From: Streptomyces griseorubiginosus
GTDB lineage: Bacteria > Actinomycetota > Actinomycetes > Streptomycetales > Streptomycetaceae
Length of the DNA stretch: 64,000 nucleotides
Direction: 5' to 3'
Assembly (NCBI RefSeq): GCF_001514195.1
Contig: NZ_KQ948740.1
Location: forward strand, 248,001-312,000
The notes under the pieces were generated by a model. It did no database searches. It was not told where the DNA came from and was given only the letters and a program-made list of their open reading frames with translations. The translations under genes were made by a program, and so were the position numbers. Shown piece by piece: positions 40,832-48,935 of this stretch (positions are counted from its first letter, which is position 1; every line of letters begins with the position of its first letter).

Positions 40832-41892
40832 CCCGGCAGGACGACGTCCTCGATGAGGGCCCTGCGCTCGTCGAACGGGATGAACGCGCTCTTGAGGGCG
40901 TTGACCGTGACCGTGCGCAGGTCCTCGACGGTCCAGCCCGCCTCCTCGACCAGGAGAGTCATCTCGCGGGTCATCGTCGTCCCCGACACCAGCCGGTTGT
41001 CGGTGTTGAGGGTGACCCGGAAGCCGAGGTCCTTCAGAGCCGTGATCGGGTGGTCGGCGATCGAGACGGCCGCACCGGTCTGGAGGTTGGAGGTCGGGCA
41101 CATCTCCAGGGCGATCCGGCGGTCGCGGACCCAGCCCGCGAGCCGGCCGAGCTTGCCGCTCGCGAGGTCGGGGATGTCCTCGGTGATGCGCACACCGTGG
41201 CCGATGCGCTGGGCCCCGCAGACCTGAACGGCCTGGTGGATGCTGGGCAGGCCGTGGGCCTCGCCCGCGTGGATGGTGAAGGGCACGCTCTCGCGGCGCA
41301 GGTGCTCGAAGGCGGCGAGGTGGTCGGCGGGCGGGAAGCCGTCCTCGGCGCCCGCGATGTCGAAGCCGACGACACCGGCGTCCCGGAAGGCCACGGCCAG
41401 GTCGGCGGCCTCGCGGACCCGGTCGAACATCCGCATCCCGCACAGCAGGGTGCCGACCCGGACGGGGGTGCCCGCCGCCGCGGCCTTCGCCATACCGGCC
41501 GCGAGGCCCTCCTGGACGGTCTCGACGACCTCGGCCATGGCGAGTCCGCCGGTGGTGTTCAGCTCGGGGGCGTAGCGCACCTCGCCGTAGACGACACCGT
41601 CGGCGGCCAGGTCGAGGACGTACTCCTCGGCCGCGCGCAGCAGGCCCGCACGGGTCTGGAGGACGGCGAGGGTGTGCTCGAAGGTGGCTATGTAGCGCAC
41701 CAGGTCGCCGGAGTTCGCGGCCTCGACGTACCAGGCGGCGAGCTCGTCGGGGTCGGTGGTGGGCAGGGTGTGGCCGACCTCGGCCGCCAGTTCCACGAGG
41801 GTGGCGGGACGCAGGCCGCCGTCGAGGTGGTCGTGCAGGACGGCCTTGGGGAGGGTGCGGATCGAAGCGGCGTCTATGCGCGTAGCGGTCAT
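40813..41892 (-). CDS. add: Adenosine deaminase
   Basis: A 359-residue metallohydrolase that deaminates adenosine or deoxyadenosine to inosine. The zinc ligands are in LHDHLDGGLRP (His pair near 20), HAGEAHGLPS (His near 209), and NTDNRLVSGT (Asp near 290). The catalytic Glu is in HAGEA. The His in RIGHGVRI is present. The length and motif order are typical of the actinobacterial enzyme. It follows the VOC gene on the same strand after 36 bp, so they may be co-transcribed. Confidence 0.95.
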   Translation of the reverse strand: MTATRIDAASIRTLPKAVLHDHLDGGLRPATLVELAAEVGHTLPTTDPDELAAWYVEAANSGDLVRYIATFEHTLAVLQTRAGLLRAAEEYVLDLAADGVVYGEVRYAPELNTTGGLAMAEVVETVQEGLAAGMAKAAAAGTPVRVGTLLCGMRMFDRVREAADLAVAFRDAGVVGFDIAGAEDGFPPADHLAAFEHLRRESVPFTIHAGEAHGLPSIHQAVQVCGAQRIGHGVRITEDIPDLASGKLGRLAGWVRDRRIALEMCPTSNLQTGAAVSIADHPITALKDLGFRVTLNTDNRLVSGTTMTREMTLLVEEAGWTVEDLRTVTVNALKSAFIPFDERRALIEDVVLPGYEAAL

Positions 41893-41928
41893 GGCGGGGT
41901 CTTTCCTCGAACAGGTGTGGCGGGAGGG

Positions 41929-42321
41929 TCAGGCGGTGGGCTGGAGCAGGTCCCAGCGGTTTCCGTACAGGTCCTGGAAGACGGCGACCGAGCCGTAGGG
42001 CTCGTGGCGCGGCTCCTCCAGGAAGGTCACGCCCGCGGCGAGCATCCGGGCGTGGTCGCCGGCGAAGTCGTCGGTGTGCAGGAAGAACCCGACGCGACCA
42101 CCGGTCTGGTCCCCGACCCGGCCGCGCTGGTCCTCGTCCTTGGCGCGGGCCAGCAGCAGGTCGGTGCCGCCCTCACGGGCGTCCGGGCGCACGACGACCC
42201 AGCGGGAGCCGTCGGGGCGGGGGGTGTCCTCGACGAGCCGGAAGCCGAGGGCCTCGGTGTAGAAGCGGATCGCCTCGTCGTAGTCGTCGACGACGAGGGT
42301 GACCAGGGCGACGCGTCTCAT
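41929..42321 (-). CDS. VOC-family (glyoxalase-like) protein
   Basis: A 130-residue single-domain VOC protein opening MRRVALVTLVVDDYDEAIRF, with a RVGFFLHTDDFAGDHARMLA segment and the C-terminal VFQDLYGNRWDLLQ. The metal-binding His and Glu positions are partly recognisable. Such proteins act as glyoxalases, dioxygenases or antibiotic-resistance proteins, but no assignment can be made here. It precedes adenosine deaminase. Confidence 0.9.
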   Translation of the reverse strand: MRRVALVTLVVDDYDEAIRFYTEALGFRLVEDTPRPDGSRWVVVRPDAREGGTDLLLARAKDEDQRGRVGDQTGGRVGFFLHTDDFAGDHARMLAAGVTFLEEPRHEPYGSVAVFQDLYGNRWDLLQPTA

Positions 42322-42502
42322 CGGAGCCTTCCGGGAGGGGTGGTTGACGGGAGAGGTTATACGTAAAACGTGAGGGGCGCCAGTCTCTTCCTCCGGAGCC
42401 GCCGCAGCCGGGCAGGAGCGCGCGTGACAGGCTGGCGATCACCGCGGGGGCGTCAGCCCCGGCGCCCCCCACCACAGGTCTGCCGCACAGGAGTCGAGCA
42501 CC

Positions 42503-43210
42503 GTGACCGAACTGCCGAAGTCGACCGGAGAACCCGCCCACCAGAACGTCACCTTCCCGAGCGGTGGCACCACCGCGCACGGCTATCTGGCGCTGCCGCC
42601 GGCCGGGAGCGGCCCGGGCGTCATCGTCATCCAGGAGTGGTGGGGGCTGACCGACCACATCGCCGACGTCGCCGACCGGCTCGCCGCGGAGGGCTTCGTC
42701 GCCCTCGCCCCCGACCTGTACGGCGGCAATGTCGCCCACGAGGACGCGGAGGCCCTGCGGATGATGCAGGCGCTCCCGGTCGGGCGGGGCGTGGAGCTGC
42801 TCTCCGGGGCGGTCGACCACCTGCTGTCGCTGCCCGAGGTGACCTCGGAGACCGTGGGCGCGGTCGGTTTCTGCATGGGCGGCGGATTCGTGCTGTACCT
42901 GGCCGCGGCCGACCCACGGGTGAGCGCGGCCGTGCCGTTCTACGGGGTGATCCAGGGCGAGCTGCCCGACTTCTCCGGGCTGCGGGCGGAGATCCTGGGC
43001 CACTACGGCGAACTCGACGAGAGCATCCCGGCGGAGCACCTGGACGCCCTGCGCGAGACGGTCCGCGAGCAGTCCGGGATCACTCCCGACCTGCGCATGT
43101 ACCCGGCCGGCCACGCCTTCTTCAACGACGGCCGCCCGGTCCACGACCCCGAGTCCGCCGCCCTGGCCTGGCAGCGCACGGTGCCCTTCCTGCACGAGCG
43201 GCTGGGCTGA
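42503..43210 (+). CDS. Dienelactone hydrolase family protein
   Basis: A 235-residue alpha/beta hydrolase from a GTG start. The Cys nucleophile is in GAVGFCMGGGFV (near 125), a triad Asp is likely in HYGELDESIP and the His in AGHAFFNDGRP. The family hydrolyses dienelactone in chlorocatechol degradation, but many actinobacterial members have other ester or lactone substrates. All catalytic residues are present. Convergent with the infA-like gene over a shared terminator. Confidence 0.93.
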   Translation: MTELPKSTGEPAHQNVTFPSGGTTAHGYLALPPAGSGPGVIVIQEWWGLTDHIADVADRLAAEGFVALAPDLYGGNVAHEDAEALRMMQALPVGRGVELLSGAVDHLLSLPEVTSETVGAVGFCMGGGFVLYLAAADPRVSAAVPFYGVIQGELPDFSGLRAEILGHYGELDESIPAEHLDALRETVREQSGITPDLRMYPAGHAFFNDGRPVHDPESAALAWQRTVPFLHERLG

Positions 43211-43216
43211 GCCCGA

Positions 43217-43255
43217 CGGGGCTCCGGCCGGGCGGACGCCCCGACCGGAGCCCCG
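43217..43255. terminator. Bidirectional hairpin terminator
   Basis: Arms cggggctccgg (43217-43227) and ccggagccccg (43245-43255) form a perfect 11-bp stem between convergent genes. Confidence 0.8.
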
Positions 43256-43287
43256 GGTTCAGCTGCTGCCGGGGATGCCGACCGGCG

Positions 43288-43512
43288 TCAGTTCCGGTAC
43301 CGGAAGACGATCCGGCCGCGGCTGAGGTCGTACGGCGGGAGCTCCACCAGGACCCGGTCCTCCAGCATGATCTTGATGTAGTGCTTGCGGATCTTCCCGC
43401 TGATGTGCGCGAGCACCTGGTGGCCGTTCTCCAGCTCCACGGTGAACATGGCGCTGCGCAGGCACTCGACGACCCTGCCCTCGACCTCGATGACGTTCTT
43501 GTCCTTGGTCAT
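43288..43512 (-). CDS. infA: Translation initiation factor IF-1 paralogue
   Basis: A 74-residue OB-fold protein with VIEVEGRVVECLRSAMFTVE, LENGHQVLAHISGKIRKHYI and PYDLSRGRIVFRYRN, the conserved IF-1 text. The ribosomal-protein-locus infA of streptomycetes is highly conserved as xxKKQGAIEIEGTVVESLPN; this copy differs at the N-terminus and at about a quarter of positions, so it is a second IF-1. Its ATG overlaps the upstream acetyltransferase stop by four bases (ATGA), so it is coupled to that gene. It may act under a special condition. Confidence 0.94.
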   Translation of the reverse strand: MTKDKNVIEVEGRVVECLRSAMFTVELENGHQVLAHISGKIRKHYIKIMLEDRVLVELPPYDLSRGRIVFRYRN

Positions 43513-44300
43513 CGCACCAGCTCCAGGTTGCTGCTCGCCGGGCGGGCGCCGACGCTCTCGAACAGTGCGGAGGCCGCCCGGTTGGTCTCCTGGACCTCGG
43601 CCCAGGCCTCGGCGTACCCCGCGCGGTGCAGCGCTCCCAGGGCGTGGGCCAGCAGGGCCCTGGCGACCCCGCGCCGCTGCGCGCCGGACCGGACCGCGAG
43701 CAGCCCGATGCGCGGCCGGATCACCGTCACCACCCGGATCAGTCCCAGGTAGCCGTCCGGTGCCGCGGCCACCGCGTACTTCGACGGGTCGACGACGGTG
43801 TCGCCCTCGGGGAAGGGGATCACCTCCGCGGGCATCGACTGCCAGCCGGGTCCCGCCTCCACCTCCTCGCGGATCGCCCGGTCCACCGCTCGCAGCAGAC
43901 CTTCGTCCGCCTCACCGGCCGGCACGATCGTCACGCCGGGTGGCGGAAGGACTTCTCCGAGCCCGGTGAGACGCGGGTCGGTCGGCACGGCGAACTCGGC
44001 TTCCCGACGACGGACGGTGAACCCGGCTCGCAGCCAACGGGCCGTCAGTTCCGTGTCGGCTTCGTCGACGACCGTGTACAGCGGTGCCGGAAGTGCCACC
44101 TGCATCGCCTCGGCGAGCCGGTCGAAGGGGGTGTCGTGCCAGGCGTCGATGCTGACGAACAGGCGTCCGTCGGGCCGGTGCAGGGCATGCCCGCGGCCGA
44201 CCACCAAGTCGTCGTCCAGGGCGTGCCATTGCCCGTCGGCGACACGGGTGACCGTCACCGCGTGCTCGCTCGGACGGGTGGTGAAAGGCTGTGTGTTCAT
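43509..44300 (-). CDS. GNAT-family acetyltransferase
   Basis: A 263-residue protein. The C-terminal GNAT domain has the acetyl-CoA motif RSGAQRRGVARALLAHALGA near residue 210, and EVQETNRAASALFESVGA. The N-terminal half (1-110) is a degenerate GNAT-like or substrate-recognition part with no strong motif. The ATG at 44300 is chosen because GGAGGGAG precedes it by about seven bases. It forms an operon with the downstream IF-1 paralogue. The substrate is unknown. Confidence 0.9.
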   Translation of the reverse strand: MNTQPFTTRPSEHAVTVTRVADGQWHALDDDLVVGRGHALHRPDGRLFVSIDAWHDTPFDRLAEAMQVALPAPLYTVVDEADTELTARWLRAGFTVRRREAEFAVPTDPRLTGLGEVLPPPGVTIVPAGEADEGLLRAVDRAIREEVEAGPGWQSMPAEVIPFPEGDTVVDPSKYAVAAAPDGYLGLIRVVTVIRPRIGLLAVRSGAQRRGVARALLAHALGALHRAGYAEAWAEVQETNRAASALFESVGARPASSNLELVR

Positions 44301-44563
44301 CGGAGTCTCCCTCCAGGAGTGCCTCGATCTCAGGCGCTCCCGGCGACACCGAACGTCAGCCGCCGGACCGTGACGGAGTGAGGGAGCACCCACGGGTAAC
44401 TGTGTTCACGGGGCTCACCTCCCTACGACGATTCACGATCCACCGGGAACCTAGCAGCGTCGCGCCACCGCGCTCAAAGTCTTTTTGCCGTCAGCCTCTT
44501 CGGATGAGCGCAGACCTCCTCCCGCGGGCTCGGTCGGAGGTCGTAGGGCCCGGGACCGAGGCG

Positions 44564-44582
44564 CCGGTGACCGGGTCACCGG
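44564..44582. promoter_or_regulatory. Perfect palindrome just upstream of the PPOX gene
   Basis: ccggtgacc-g-ggtcaccgg, 9-bp arms, lies 13 bp before the start of the flavin-oxidase gene. It may be an operator; no cognate regulator is adjacent. Confidence 0.5.
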
Positions 44583-44595
44583 TAGCGTCCCGCCC

Positions 44596-45051
44596 ATGAC
44601 GATCACCGAGAGCCGCACCCCCGAGCAGCGCAAGCGCGACGTACTGGCCCGCCTGGAGCGGGAGACGGACATCTGGGTGGCCTCCGCCGACGCCGAGGGG
44701 CTGCCCTGTCTGGTCGCGCTGTGGTTCGTCTGGCACGACGGGTGCGTGTGGCTGTCCACCCGGATCACCAACCCCACGGGCCGCAATCTGCGCGACGGCG
44801 GCCGCACCCGCCTGGCCTTCGGGGACACCCAGGACGTCGTGCTCATCGACGGTGACGTGCGGACCTACGGCGGCCAGGAAGTGCCGGCCGCGGCGCTCGA
44901 CGCCTTCCTGGCGAAGCACGGCTGGGATCCGCGCGAGGACAGCGCCTCCTACGCCTTCTTCGAGGTGCGCCCGCGCACGGTGCAGGCCCTGCACGGCATA
45001 CACGAGATGCGCGGGCGGCACATCATGAAGGACGGCACCTGGGTCGTCTGA
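44596..45051 (+). CDS. Pyridoxamine 5'-phosphate oxidase-like flavoprotein
   Basis: A 151-residue split-barrel protein with DIWVASADAEGLPCLVALWF, WLSTRITNPTGRNL and FGDTQDVVLIDGDV, the flavin- or F420-binding pattern of PPOX-like proteins. F420-dependent reductases of this type are frequent in actinobacteria. The substrate cannot be read from sequence. It is convergent with the aldo/keto reductase, four bases between stops. Confidence 0.88.
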   Translation: MTITESRTPEQRKRDVLARLERETDIWVASADAEGLPCLVALWFVWHDGCVWLSTRITNPTGRNLRDGGRTRLAFGDTQDVVLIDGDVRTYGGQEVPAAALDAFLAKHGWDPREDSASYAFFEVRPRTVQALHGIHEMRGRHIMKDGTWVV

Positions 45052-45055
45052 CGGC

Positions 45056-45961
45056 TCAACCCGCCTTGCGATGGAGCGAGTCGAGCGTGCCGAGTTCGTC
45101 GTCGGTGAGCCGGAGCGCGCCCGCCGCGACGTTCTCGGCCAGGTGGTCCGGGTTGCCGGTGCCGGGGATGGAGAGGACGTGCGGGCCCTGGGCGAGGGTC
45201 CAGGCCAGCCGGATCTGGGCGGGGGTGGCGCCGTGCGCCTCGGCGATCGCCAGGACCGCCTCGTCGTGGCCGGTGGTGGCTCCCTGCTCGCCGCCCTCGC
45301 CCGCGATGGCGTAGAACGGCACGAAGGCGATGCCCTGTTCGCCGCAGATCCGCAGCATCTCTTCGGTGCCGGGGTTGCCGGAGCCCAGCCCGAACCGGTT
45401 CTGGACGCAGACCACGGGCGCGACGGCCTGCGCCTCGGCGAGGTGGCGGGGTGAGACGTTCGAGATGCCGAGGTGCCGGATCAGTCCCTTCTCCCGCAGC
45501 TCTGCCAGTGCCCCGAAGTGCTCGGCGATCGAGTCCTGCCCCATCCGGCGCAGGTTGACCACGTCGAGGTGGTCGCGGCCGAGCTGACGGAGGTTCTCCT
45601 CGACATGGCCGCGCAGGTCCTCCGGCCGGGCCGAGGTCCCCCACTCCCCCGACCAGTCCCGGTACGGCCCGACCTTGGCGACGATGACGAGGTCGTCGGA
45701 GTACGGGGACAGCGCGCTGTTGATGATCTCGTTGGCGGAGCGCAGCGAGGAGAAGTAGAAGGCGGCCGTGTCGATGTGGTCGACGCCGAGCTCGACCGCT
45801 CTGCGCAGCACCGCCACGGAGCGCTCGCGGTCGCTCGGGGTGCCGAGGTGGAAGGCCGCGCTGCCGGTCAGCCGCATCGCGCCGAAGCCGATGCGGTTGA
45901 CGGTGAGATCGCCGAGTGTCCAGGTGCCTGCCGCGTCCGCGGTGATCGTTTCGGAGGTCAT
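45056..45961 (-). CDS. Aldo/keto reductase
   Basis: A 301-residue NADPH-dependent reductase. The catalytic Asp/Tyr segment is HIDTAAFYFSSLRSANEII, the Lys is in VIVAKVGPYRD, and the cofactor end is VLSIPGTGNPDHLAENV. The group (YdhF/PdxI-like, with a GFGAMRLTG opening) includes pyridoxal reductases. Length is typical. The ATG at 45961 matches the family; the frame extends upstream into non-homologous sequence. Confidence 0.92.
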   Translation of the reverse strand: MTSETITADAAGTWTLGDLTVNRIGFGAMRLTGSAAFHLGTPSDRERSVAVLRRAVELGVDHIDTAAFYFSSLRSANEIINSALSPYSDDLVIVAKVGPYRDWSGEWGTSARPEDLRGHVEENLRQLGRDHLDVVNLRRMGQDSIAEHFGALAELREKGLIRHLGISNVSPRHLAEAQAVAPVVCVQNRFGLGSGNPGTEEMLRICGEQGIAFVPFYAIAGEGGEQGATTGHDEAVLAIAEAHGATPAQIRLAWTLAQGPHVLSIPGTGNPDHLAENVAAGALRLTDDELGTLDSLHRKAG

Positions 45962-46013
45962 CGACGGATGATGGCACACCCGGGGCCCGCGATCGGTGCC
46001 CCTTCCCGAACTC

Positions 46014-47879
46014 CTACCTGCGCTGCGCGGCCAGCCGGACGGGCGCGTTGGCCGCGCCGAACCCGCGGTAGCCGCCGGAGCGTTGCACGAACTCGAAGAA
46101 CACCTGCCCGACCGTCTCGGTGTAGCAGTGGCGGAACTCCCCGCCCTGCTCGTCGCGGTCGTAGAGGATGCCGAGTTCACGGTAGGTCTCCAACTCCCCT
46201 TCCGGGACGTCGAACCGGGCCTCCAGGTCGTCGTAGTAGTTGGCGGGGATCCGCAGCAGCCGCGCCCCGGCCGCACGGAAGCCGCGGACCGCGGCGACGA
46301 GGTCGTCGACGGCGAAGGCCACGTGCCGGGCGCGCGTTCCGCCGTCCTCCTCCGGGGAGGGCGCGAGGTTGAGGACGAGTCGGGGCCCGTCCTCGTCGCT
46401 GGAGGCGGACAGGGCCCGGCTGCGGAACAGGCCGTAGGGGTCGGCGAGTTCGACGGTGTCGTGGGGGCTCAGGCCGAGGACCGTGCGGTGGAACAGCACG
46501 GCTTCGTCGAAGTGGTGCCAGGGCTGGGTGAAGGCGAGGTGGTCGATCGCCGTGCGGTCGGCGGGGGTGCTGTCCGGCGTACGGTTGGCGGGGGCGCGGT
46601 CCGCCGTGCGGTCTGCCGTGGCGTTGTCCGCCGTGCGGTCTGCCGTGGCGTTGTCCGCCGTGCGGGTGAAGTCGTCGGTCCAGCTGGGGAGTTCGGGGCG
46701 GCCGGTGGCGCAGAAGAGGACTTCGGTGCCGTCCGGGGCGGCGATGGACTCCAGGGGGACGTCCTGTGCGCTCCGGCGCTTCGGCAGGGCGGGGGCGAGC
46801 AGGGCTTCGGCGCGGCGGGCGGAGGCTTGCGGATCCGCCGTCTCCAGGCCCACGGCGGCCAGCGCGGTGTCCGTACGGCGGCCTGCGGCGCCCGCGTTGA
46901 CCAGGACCCTGGCCTCGTCCCGCGCCCAGAGGTCGACCGGCTTGCCGTGGTGGCGGGCGGTGCGGGTGAAGCCGAGGGCCGTGAGGAGTGCGCCGACGGG
47001 CTCGGGGTCACTGGTGGCGAGTTCGGCGAAGGCGACCCCGGAGGGGACCACCGGGGCCGGGAGCGGCAGGACCCCGGCGGTCTCCTCCAGGGCGAGCAGG
47101 GAGCGCAGGCCGTCCAGGGCGGTACGGCCCGCGTCCGCCTGGCGGAACACGTCGTTGAAGACCTCCAGGGACAGGGGGCCCGCGTACCCGGCGTTCAGGA
47201 CGTGCCGCAGGAGTCCGGCGACGTCGAGGCCGCCCTGGCCGGGGAAGCAGCGGTGGTGGCGGCTCCACTGGAGGACGTCCATGGCCATGCGGGGCGCGTC
47301 GGCGAGCTGGAGGAAGAAGATCTTCTCGCCGGGGATGTCCTCGATGCCCTTGGGGTCGGAGCCGCGGGAGAGGATGTGGAAGCTGTCCAGGCAGGTGCCG
47401 AGCGCCGGGTGCCCCGCGGCCTCGACGATGCGCCAGGCGTGGTCGTAGGTGCTGACGTGCCGCCCCCACGCGAGCGCCTCGTAGGCCACCCGGACACCGG
47501 ACTCCCGGGCCAGGTCGGCGAGTCGGCTCAACTGCTCGGCCGCGAGGGAGTCGTCGTTCACCGCCCGCGGGGACACGCTGGAGCAGACGAGGACGGTGTC
47601 GGCGCCGAGCCTGCGCATCAGCTCGAACTTGTGCCGGGCGCGCCTGAGGTTGCGGACGAAGTCCTCTTCGGGGACGGCCTCGATGTCCCGCATCGGCTGG
47701 TAGAGGTCGATGCTCAGGCCCAGGTCGGCGGTGCGGGCGGCGATCTCCTCCGGGGTGAGGGGGCTGGCCAGGAGGTCGTTCTCGAAGATCTCGACCCCGT
47801 CGAATCCGGCGCGGGCGGCGGCGGTGAGTTTCTCGGTGAGGGTGCCGCTGAGGCAGACGGTGGCGATGGACTTACGCAT
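46014..47879 (-). CDS. Bifunctional 3-dehydroshikimate dehydratase (QuiC)-type sugar-isomerase/HPPD-like fusion
   Basis: A 621-residue two-domain protein. Residues 1-270 are an AP-endonuclease/xylose-isomerase-type TIM barrel (ATVCLSGTLTEKLTAAARAG, LDSFHILSRGSDPKG, EVFNDVFRQADA). It binds a divalent metal and converts 3-dehydroshikimate to protocatechuate in known QuiC proteins. Residues 280-621 are two VOC domains resembling hydroxyphenylpyruvate dioxygenase (IDHLAFTQPWHHFDEAVLF; FEFVQRSGGYRGFG at the end). A nine-residue repeat TADNATADR lies in the linker between VOC halves (about 405-440). No further protocatechuate genes are in the window. The IclR gene is divergent. Confidence 0.9.
   Translation of the reverse strand: MRKSIATVCLSGTLTEKLTAAARAGFDGVEIFENDLLASPLTPEEIAARTADLGLSIDLYQPMRDIEAVPEEDFVRNLRRARHKFELMRRLGADTVLVCSSVSPRAVNDDSLAAEQLSRLADLARESGVRVAYEALAWGRHVSTYDHAWRIVEAAGHPALGTCLDSFHILSRGSDPKGIEDIPGEKIFFLQLADAPRMAMDVLQWSRHHRCFPGQGGLDVAGLLRHVLNAGYAGPLSLEVFNDVFRQADAGRTALDGLRSLLALEETAGVLPLPAPVVPSGVAFAELATSDPEPVGALLTALGFTRTARHHGKPVDLWARDEARVLVNAGAAGRRTDTALAAVGLETADPQASARRAEALLAPALPKRRSAQDVPLESIAAPDGTEVLFCATGRPELPSWTDDFTRTADNATADRTADNATADRTADRAPANRTPDSTPADRTAIDHLAFTQPWHHFDEAVLFHRTVLGLSPHDTVELADPYGLFRSRALSASSDEDGPRLVLNLAPSPEEDGGTRARHVAFAVDDLVAAVRGFRAAGARLLRIPANYYDDLEARFDVPEGELETYRELGILYDRDEQGGEFRHCYTETVGQVFFEFVQRSGGYRGFGAANAPVRLAAQRR
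46600..46666 (-). repeat. 27-bp in-frame tandem repeat inside the QuiC-like gene
   Basis: Units 46600-46626 and 46627-46653 are identical, with a partial third copy to 46666. Each encodes the nine-residue unit TADNATADR. Being a multiple of three it keeps the frame and lengthens a linker. Confidence 0.93.
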
Positions 47880-48093
47880 GGTCGCTCCCTGTCACTGAGA
47901 CTCCCCGATGGACCGCTAGACGGTTCGTTCGATCCACTGTGCGGTCAGCTTAGGACGTGTGGGGCGTCCGAACAAGGGAGCTGGATCCCCTCCATCAGGG
48001 GAGTCGACGGGGATTTCCGGTGTCGCGCGGTTTGCTGGGTCCGCAGAGCGGACTACGGTCGGACCATCAGCGGACGCGGCGGGGAGGCAGTGG

Positions 48094-48888
48094 GTGAGCG
48101 ACGGACGGACGCGGGCGGAGGGTGAGCCCGACCAGCAGTCGGGCGGGGTGCGCAGTGTGCGGCGGGCCTTCGACATCCTCACGCTGCTGACCGAGGACCG
48201 GCCCGTGATCACCCTGCGGGAGATCACCGAGGCGACCGGGCTCGCCAAGACGACCGCGCTGCGGCTGGTGCAGACCCTGGAGGAGTCCGGGCTGCTGGGC
48301 GCGCACCCGTCCGGCTACACCGCGGGGCCGGCCCTGTGGCGCTGGGCCTATCTGGCGCGCGGCCAGTGGGAGGTGCCGCAGGAGACCCGCAAGGTGATGC
48401 GGGACCTCGCGGACCGGCTGGGCGAGACCGTCAACCTCTTCGTGGCCCGGGGCGTCCACCGGATCTGCGTGGCCCACGAGGAGAGCCCGCACCCGCTGCG
48501 CCATGTCGTGGACGTGGGTGACGAGCAGCCCCTGTGGGCCGGAGCCTCCTCGAAGATCCTGCTGCGGGACGCCTCGGAGACCTTCCTGCGCCGGGTCGCG
48601 GCCACCTCACCGCAGGGCGAGGAGCAGGCCGGGCGCCTGCGGACCTGGGCCGCGGAGGCCGCCGAGCGCGGGTACGCCGTCAGCAGCAGCGAGTTCGACG
48701 AGGGGCTCACCGCCGTGGCGGTCCCCGTCACCGGCCGCACGGGCAGGGTCGTGGCCTCCCTCTCCGTGAGCGGGCCCAGCCACCGCTTCCCGTACGAGGC
48801 GGTGGAGCGGTTCGCCGGCGAGCTCGCGCAGGGCGCCCGGCTCATCTCCGACCAGGGGTTCAGTCACCCGCTGAGCAGCGAGATCTGA
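48094..48888 (+). CDS. IclR-family transcriptional regulator
   Basis: A 264-residue protein from GTG with GGGGAGG six bases upstream. The winged HTH (residues 15-75) has VRSVRRAFDILTLLTEDRPV and TEATGLAKTTALRLVQTLEE. The effector domain has LPARGVHRICVAHEE-like VARGVHRICVAHEESPHPLR. It is divergent from the QuiC-like gene (214 bp apart) and very likely regulates it in response to an aromatic or shikimate compound. GACCGC and GCGGTC half-sites at 47911 and 47941 in the spacer form an inverted repeat that could be an operator, a weak call. Confidence 0.94.
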   Translation: MSDGRTRAEGEPDQQSGGVRSVRRAFDILTLLTEDRPVITLREITEATGLAKTTALRLVQTLEESGLLGAHPSGYTAGPALWRWAYLARGQWEVPQETRKVMRDLADRLGETVNLFVARGVHRICVAHEESPHPLRHVVDVGDEQPLWAGASSKILLRDASETFLRRVAATSPQGEEQAGRLRTWAAEAAERGYAVSSSEFDEGLTAVAVPVTGRTGRVVASLSVSGPSHRFPYEAVERFAGELAQGARLISDQGFSHPLSSEI

Positions 48889-48891
48889 CCC

Positions 48892-48927
48892 GAGGGCCCT
48901 CTCTGTCGCCGTCGACGAGGGGCCCTC
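48892..48927. terminator. Hairpin between convergent genes
   Basis: gagggccc (48892-48899) pairs with gggccctc (48920-48927), just after the IclR stop and before the end of the dehydrogenase gene. Confidence 0.55.
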
Positions 48928-48935
48928 CGCCCCGC

